A stretch of DNA of 64,000 bases from positions 1 to 64,000 of the forward strand of contig NZ_MZXV01000001.1 of the NCBI RefSeq assembly GCF_003253745.1, in the 5' to 3' direction. Position 1 is the first letter of the stretch, and the number at the start of each line of letters is the position of its first letter. Below, in pieces: positions 59,479 to 64,000 of the stretch. The notes below the pieces were generated by a model. The model made no database searches, was not told where the DNA came from, and saw nothing but the letters and a program-made list of their open reading frames with translations. Position numbers and translations under genes: made by a program. The stretch comes from Mesorhizobium kowhaii. GTDB lineage: Bacteria; Pseudomonadota; Alphaproteobacteria; Rhizobiales; Rhizobiaceae.

Positions 59479-59908
59479 TGTCCATTCCCTCATGGATCTT
59501 GGCGGCCAGCGCTTGTGCAGCAGCGGATCGCAAAATCAGGTATTGCAGTGGAATCGCCGTAATGATTACGACAGCCATAGCAAAAAACGCGGGCAGCAGG
59601 AAAAACTTTATCAGTATATTCAGTGCTGCAAGGCCATAGAAATATTGGAGAAGGTATGAGGCAATCACAGCTGCTACCATTCGCTTGCTGTGTCCCGATC
59701 TAAAAACAAAAAATATGTTTAGGAGATATGCGATGATAATCCCAACAGAATAAGACATTGTGTACGCGATCGATGGAGAGGATAGCTGAATCAGAAGTAG
59801 AAATATTACATATGTAAGTCCGGTGTTGAGTGTGCCTGACGCAAGAAACCGGATGATTTCCCATACGCTCTGTTGTTGATATATCTTTCGATCAGTCTGC
59901 GTTTGCAT
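59471..59908 (-). CDS. GtrA-family flippase-like protein
   Basis: The protein is 145 residues from ATG 59906-59908, with four membrane helices: [60 protein letters not shown] and [20 protein letters not shown]. GtrA proteins flip polyprenyl-phosphate sugars across the inner membrane. It overlaps the downstream GT-C-like gene by 8 bases and the upstream WxcM gene by 17, so the three are co-translated. Confidence 0.85.
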   Translation of the reverse strand: MQTQTDRKIYQQQSVWEIIRFLASGTLNTGLTYVIFLLLIQLSSPSIAYTMSYSVGIIIAYLLNIFFVFRSGHSKRMVAAVIASYLLQYFYGLAALNILIKFFLLPAFFAMAVVIITAIPLQYLILRSAAAQALAAKIHEGMDND

Positions 59909-60860
59909 TGGCGGAGCACTTCTGAAATTCATCGTATGTGCGGATATAATCGCTCGGATCATAGAAGTGAGAAGCAAAAACCAATAAGACCGAATCTTTA
60001 GAGTATTTATACTGAGTTCCCCAAATCATCTCAGGCATGTATATGCCCATTCCAGGGCTGTCCAGAATTAATTCTCGGCGGAATTTGCCATCATCAAGCA
60101 GTACTCCTACAGACCCCTTCAGGCAGATCAGGAATTGCTTGCATTTTTTATGGGCGTGTTCGCCCCTGACTTCGCGAGTGGGGACGTCGAACACCACGAA
60201 ATACCGTTGGGGTATAAAAGGAATGTCACGCTCGAACTCGCCGGCGGTAAGGCTGCCGCGCATGTCGGCCACCACTTTAAGATCATGCAAGGTGGCGCCG
60301 CCAACGCCCAAGTCCTGCACACCGCTCGCAATGGCACCCTGAGTCGGGGCCAACGAGACGGGCTTGGACATTTGTCCGCCGCCTATCTGGACGTAGCCTT
60401 TTATTCGAGCTGGGTTGCCGGCTACGATCGCGTTCGGAGGAACACTTCGTGTGACGACTGCCCCGGCGCCGATCATCGCGCCAGGTCCGATCTCGATGCC
60501 GGGCAGAATGGTGGCATTGGCGCCTATGGAGGCGCCTTTCCTAACAATCGTCCTGTGAAAGGCTTCAGGATAGACCTTGCTGCGCGGAAACCGATCATTG
60601 GTAAACGTTGCGTTGGGACCGACGAACACGTTGTCTTCCAGTGAGACGCCATCCCACAGCTGAACGCCGCACTTGACGGTGACATTATCGCCCACAACAA
60701 CATCGTTCTCAATGAAAACTCCGTCGCAGATATTGCATCCTTCGCCAATCTTCGCGTCAGGCAGGATATGGGCAAACGCCCAAATGCGCGTCCCATTGCC
60801 AATCGTCGCACTTTCGCAGAGTGCTTTTTCATGCACGAAAACGTTGTCCATCTCGATCAT
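59892..60860 (-). CDS. WxcM-like bifunctional acyltransferase / sugar 3,4-ketoisomerase
   Basis: In this 322-residue fusion, residues 1-165 are a left-handed beta-helix acyltransferase ([60 protein letters not shown]). Residues 185-310 are a cupin ketoisomerase of the FdtA/QdtA type ([57 protein letters not shown]) with the active-site His pair. It makes and acylates dTDP-3-amino-3,6-dideoxyhexose with the transaminase at 55786. Confidence 0.92.
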   Translation of the reverse strand: MIEMDNVFVHEKALCESATIGNGTRIWAFAHILPDAKIGEGCNICDGVFIENDVVVGDNVTVKCGVQLWDGVSLEDNVFVGPNATFTNDRFPRSKVYPEAFHRTIVRKGASIGANATILPGIEIGPGAMIGAGAVVTRSVPPNAIVAGNPARIKGYVQIGGGQMSKPVSLAPTQGAIASGVQDLGVGGATLHDLKVVADMRGSLTAGEFERDIPFIPQRYFVVFDVPTREVRGEHAHKKCKQFLICLKGSVGVLLDDGKFRRELILDSPGMGIYMPEMIWGTQYKYSKDSVLLVFASHFYDPSDYIRTYDEFQKCSANANAD

Positions 60861-60941
60861 TCGGCAGATCCCCTAATCACGTTCTGAGGATTGGAAAGCA
60901 CGCGGGGCCGTAAGCTCTTTCGGCTGCCAGCCCAATTCCTG

Positions 60942-63755
60942 TTACCAGTTCGTGCCAGGCACGCGCAAACCAGCGGTATCGAATCCGGCCTTGCGCGCAA
61001 CAAAAGGTAACAAGCGCTCGATCGCATGGAGGACGGTGCCGTCATAAGGAACGGGCTCCGATGGGTAATCATTCCAATCGAGACCCAGTTCGAGTAGCGG
61101 AAGTAACGTCTTTGATCGGCACCAGAACATGGTACCCAGCGGGAAATCGAAAAAGTCCGCCAGTGGCGTGGCGATGCCCATCCGTCTCGCCAAATCTTCA
61201 GCGATTTCCCTGTTGTCGTTCCAACCGACGAGGTGTGGATCCTCCGCCATCAATAGACCTATCGCGGGTTTCGATGCGAAGACTGCGGCAGCCAGGTCGA
61301 GCATCGCGTGTTCGCCCCCAACCAAGTTCTCCCAAAGGAAGTGGCGCCAAGCCTCGCCCATAGCCGCGTCCGTGCCCACGCTCCTCTTGGCATGTACGTG
61401 GCCGATTAGATCGTAGCGACCATCAAGCAATCGCGGCAAGAATTCAGTAAGAAGCGGTCCGACATCGCGCCCCCTGTTGGGAACGATTGCCATCTCAACC
61501 GAACCGTGGTGGTCGCCAAACGCGGCTCGAAGATGTCTCGCTTTGGCGTCGGTGTCCGTGGACAGGAACAGATCGCAACGAGTGTGGTTACGCTTGAGCC
61601 GGAAAGCCAGATCATCAGCCAGATCTTCATAGTAAAAATGGGCATGAAGGGCTACACGCGGCATACCTTCCGACGGCGGATAAGTGTCATCGATAGGATT
61701 GAAAACGTCCCGGGACCATGGGCCGACGGGGCGCTCGGCGCGGAGCCAATGGGCTAAGGGGTGGGCTTTTCCCGGGCCGCACTCGCCTGGATTCACTTGT
61801 GCATAGCTTTGCGGATTGAAGCCCGCACAAGGGCGACGGAACTGTGGATTGGTCGTCGAATCGCCCGAAAGGCCCATGATGCTCCATTGCTGGAGGGTGC
61901 GCCGCCCAGCTTCCAACTCGGAAACCGGCGTCATACCTGGAGGAAGAACCATATCAAGGTCGACAGCAGCAGCCGCCATCAGGGTAGCAAGATCCTCGTC
62001 GTGAAGTGCTGCCGCAGATGATTTGCCCCACTCATCGATTTGTTGAACGTAGGTGCTCATGTTGTAGGCCGCATGTCCTACTCGCGCCACTTCCGCTCCC
62101 AAGGCCTTTGTCTTATCGCGGTCGTCTGCCAGCCCGCACAAGATGACAGCTGCAGCATGACTATCGAGGTGAGGTGCGATGAGAGGGCGTGTCGCCACGT
62201 CGGCCCCTAAGATTTCCGCCGTTCCACAGGCTCCTTGGAAGCACACGGTCGGAATCCCGCGCACAACCGTATCGATAGCCACGTTTGGCTGCGGATCAAG
62301 CCGGGAACTGAGAAAGAAGGCGTCTGCAATGGCATATGCCGGCTCCAAATCCGATACCGCATCAAGCATCACCAGGCTATCTCCCAGATCCGACTGGGCT
62401 ATCTGGTAGGCGAGATACGCGGAGTAGGCACTGTCATGATCCGGATCGTACCCATCACCGATCCAGACAAATCGAAAGCGAATATTCGGTCGCAGCCGTT
62501 TCGCTGTGGCAGCTGCGCTTACAAAAAGATCAACGCCTTTGCGAAGGTGCACCGAGCCGGCGCCAAGCACCAGAAAGGAGGCCTCCTCCCCTTCGGGCCG
62601 CAAGCGAAGTAGGAATTCGTCTCTTTTTTTGTCAGTCCGCTCAAGGGCTGAGGACGCCGGCGGCGGATCGCTGCGCCCCTGAGCCATGATATGAATTCCA
62701 GGGCGCCTTTCGAGGCCAGGAAAGGCATCGTACGAAGACTGCGCAACGATCTCGGCTGGAAATACGACATGCTGCGCCCAGTCATAAACGTTGCGCATCT
62801 TGGTTACAGGGCGCGTATAGTTGGCAAACTCATGCACCAAAGCAACGCTCGGCACCCCACAGGAGGCCAAGGCAGGCACCATGATCTGCGTCTCTACGCT
62901 GTTGGCGATGGCATAAAGTGGTTTGAATTCCTCTGTGATCCGCTTGGCCAGCCGGGTCGCATCCAGCGAGTTCCAGTCCTCCCATGTCAACGGACCAACG
63001 GACGAGGCGGCAACGGCGATGAAGTCATTTTCCAGTTCTCCACCGCGCATCATAAGGGAGACCACCGTTGCCCTTTTTGCTAGTTCCCGGGCAATGTTCC
63101 AGCCTAACATCGGTGCGCCCGTTCTCGAAGCCTCGTGCGAAATCAGAAGTACAACCGGCTTTTCGGACTGCGACAAGGGCGGAAACTCCAACCTGTCAAC
63201 GACAGACGCTCCTCGCCGACCTTCGCGCCTGCCATCGTGCTGGAAATGTAGCAATGGCGAAACCCCGACGCTCGCGACATCTGGATACCGTTCCCGATAG
63301 TAAGCCGCATCAAAGAAAGGCGATGCGCGCCAGCCCAACGGCTCACCAACCACTGCATAGTGCAACGCGGGGTCCATACCGGCGGGCAATCGGTGAGCGT
63401 AAAATTCAGCATCGAAGATAGGCGATAGTCTGAAGGCTGCAGCAAGATTTTCGGCTTCGTGCCTATTCGCGGGCAGCGGCCCCCCCAGAGCCGAGAGTTC
63501 TAGCCAGACATAAGCAGGCGGCTTGAACATCCCTGCCGTCTCGTAAAAAGGACGCAAGAAATCGCCGTTGAAACGCGCATTTGGCTCCAATCCAATCCGC
63601 CAGCCAATTTCGGCATAGTGCCCCACTGGATCCCGTAGTTCCGGCCGATTGAGGGAGGAACGATAATAGTCGGGATCTACGAACCCCGTCATTTCCAGCA
63701 TAGCGACGAATTCATGGCGAATTTCATCAGCCATTGCGCTCTCGCGATTATTCAT
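60942..63755 (-). CDS. GT4 glycosyltransferase fused to RgpF (rhamnan synthesis F) domain
   Basis: In this 937-residue protein an N-terminal region (to about 200) holds YYRERYPDVASVGVSPLLHF-type motifs. A central GT4-like glycosyltransferase (about 210-560) has VLLISHEASRTGAPMLGWNI, FLVLGAGSVHLRKGVDLFVS and FFLSSRLDPQPNVAIDTVVR. The C-terminal RgpF domain (about 690-937) has VALHAHFYYEDLADDLAFRL, VPNRGRDVGPLLTEFLPRLL and GLLMAEDPHLVGWND. It assembles a polysaccharide with rhamnose-type residues. The start overlaps the upstream gene by 4 bases. Confidence 0.9.
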   Translation of the reverse strand: MNNRESAMADEIRHEFVAMLEMTGFVDPDYYRSSLNRPELRDPVGHYAEIGWRIGLEPNARFNGDFLRPFYETAGMFKPPAYVWLELSALGGPLPANRHEAENLAAAFRLSPIFDAEFYAHRLPAGMDPALHYAVVGEPLGWRASPFFDAAYYRERYPDVASVGVSPLLHFQHDGRREGRRGASVVDRLEFPPLSQSEKPVVLLISHEASRTGAPMLGWNIARELAKRATVVSLMMRGGELENDFIAVAASSVGPLTWEDWNSLDATRLAKRITEEFKPLYAIANSVETQIMVPALASCGVPSVALVHEFANYTRPVTKMRNVYDWAQHVVFPAEIVAQSSYDAFPGLERRPGIHIMAQGRSDPPPASSALERTDKKRDEFLLRLRPEGEEASFLVLGAGSVHLRKGVDLFVSAAATAKRLRPNIRFRFVWIGDGYDPDHDSAYSAYLAYQIAQSDLGDSLVMLDAVSDLEPAYAIADAFFLSSRLDPQPNVAIDTVVRGIPTVCFQGACGTAEILGADVATRPLIAPHLDSHAAAVILCGLADDRDKTKALGAEVARVGHAAYNMSTYVQQIDEWGKSSAAALHDEDLATLMAAAAVDLDMVLPPGMTPVSELEAGRRTLQQWSIMGLSGDSTTNPQFRRPCAGFNPQSYAQVNPGECGPGKAHPLAHWLRAERPVGPWSRDVFNPIDDTYPPSEGMPRVALHAHFYYEDLADDLAFRLKRNHTRCDLFLSTDTDAKARHLRAAFGDHHGSVEMAIVPNRGRDVGPLLTEFLPRLLDGRYDLIGHVHAKRSVGTDAAMGEAWRHFLWENLVGGEHAMLDLAAAVFASKPAIGLLMAEDPHLVGWNDNREIAEDLARRMGIATPLADFFDFPLGTMFWCRSKTLLPLLELGLDWNDYPSEPVPYDGTVLHAIERLLPFVARKAGFDTAGLRVPGTNW

Positions 63756-64000
63756 TGTGTGCGTCCCGGTCCAAGAACACGATTACGGACAAAGGCGCGG
63801 AGCCGGCTAGGAACGAGCCGCGACGCGCCAAGTATCCCAAAGCGTTTCAGAATGGCCTCAAGGCGGCGGCTCAGGCCCAAGTAGCGTTGCTCCCATTCGG
63901 CAGCTTGGCGCTCCAAATCCGCAACCCGGCCTTCCCATTCAGCATTTCGCTGTCGTAGTTCTTTGACCTCGGCATCTTGCCTAAGACGCGATTCAGCGAG
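63752..64000 (-). CDS. 3' end of a coiled-coil glycan-locus protein, partial
   Basis: The frame enters from the right edge and ends at 63752-63754, overlapping the RgpF-type gene (ATGA). The visible 82 residues are a charged coiled coil (RLRQDAEVKELRQRNAEWEG, RVADLERQAAEWEQR) followed by LSRRLEAILKRFGILGASRL and a basic tail. Such coiled coils link domains in large glycosyltransferases or chain-length regulators. The rest lies outside the window. Confidence 0.75.
   Translation of the reverse strand, partial: LAESRLRQDAEVKELRQRNAEWEGRVADLERQAAEWEQRYLGLSRRLEAILKRFGILGASRLVPSRLRAFVRNRVLGPGRTQ

Noticed and set aside
1..64000. tRNA genes as ICE attachment sites
   Set aside because: No T-loop/acceptor arrangement consistent with a tRNA was noticed by eye on either strand. 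A tRNA scan outside the window would be needed to locate att sites.
1..64000. CRISPR arrays and complete insertion sequences
   Set aside because: No regularly spaced direct repeats and no transposase with DDE motifs were found. The repeats seen are inverted hairpins or a diverged two-copy element.

Overview
The window looks like a chromosomal accessory region of a Mesorhizobium-type bacterium (Alphaproteobacteria, Hyphomicrobiales). The reasons are the GC-rich coding sequence, two small exported DUF680 proteins of a kind typical of Mesorhizobium, a Ros/MucR regulator, a heme/ferredoxin-type membrane adenylate cyclase, and a conjugation module of the type carried by Mesorhizobium symbiosis-island ICEs. 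Family names come from recognising protein sequence by eye; no database search was run.

Layout. (1) 1-9.5 kb is a patchwork: an integrase scrap at the window edge, a DUF1236 scrap, a LysR gene with a shifted C-terminus, a putative small-molecule locus (methyltransferase, AraC regulator, MFS exporter and an unrecognised 470-residue protein), a truncated small exported protein directly abutting a membrane adenylate cyclase, and a back-to-back pair of truncated genes (aldo/keto reductase and anti-sigma factor). (2) 10-13 kb is an envelope/export set: two DUF680 proteins, a Tat-exported metallo-beta-lactamase-fold protein, a TPR protein and a DoxX protein, preceded by a possible ECF-type promoter. 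(3) 13.3-17.5 kb holds an XRE regulator, a CapA-like protein and a polar amino-acid type ABC importer with two permeases but no ATPase. (4) 17.8-44.7 kb is a conjugative module: XRE and LysR regulators, DUF2274, trbI-G-F-L-K-J-E-D-C-B, an interposed GNAT/DUF1778 toxin-antitoxin pair, a CopG protein, traG, a DUF3363 relaxase, trbN, DUF736, traF, DUF2840, an RdfS-like excisionase, a split DUF6499/DUF2285 activator that appears to need a +1 ribosomal frameshift (FseA-like), a QseM-like antiactivator, a deleted DUF2285 paralogue, DUF932, MucR, a second DUF736, HU, and truncated ParB-like and RepB-like genes. (5) 45-64 kb is a surface-polysaccharide locus with amino-sugar transaminases, acyltransferases, a WxcM-type bifunctional enzyme, methyltransferases, two polyprenyl-phosphate glycosyltransferases, two membrane GT-C-like proteins, GtrA and SMR flippase candidates, and a large GT/RgpF fusion.

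How it fits together. The conjugative module carries a type IV secretion system (Trb), coupling protein, relaxase, peptidoglycan hydrolase and pilin peptidase. It is governed by an FseA/QseM-like switch that would act on rdfS. No complete integrase, TraR or TraI is in the window, the ParB-like gene lacks its N-terminal half, and usual module genes such as parA and repA are not between rdfS and the DUF2840 gene. The element is therefore either one part of a multipartite ICE or a partly decayed one. The glycan locus looks like two parallel routes, each with its own aminotransferase, polyprenyl-phosphate sugar synthase, candidate flippase and membrane transferase. Such routes would decorate LPS or O-antigen with unusual amino sugars.
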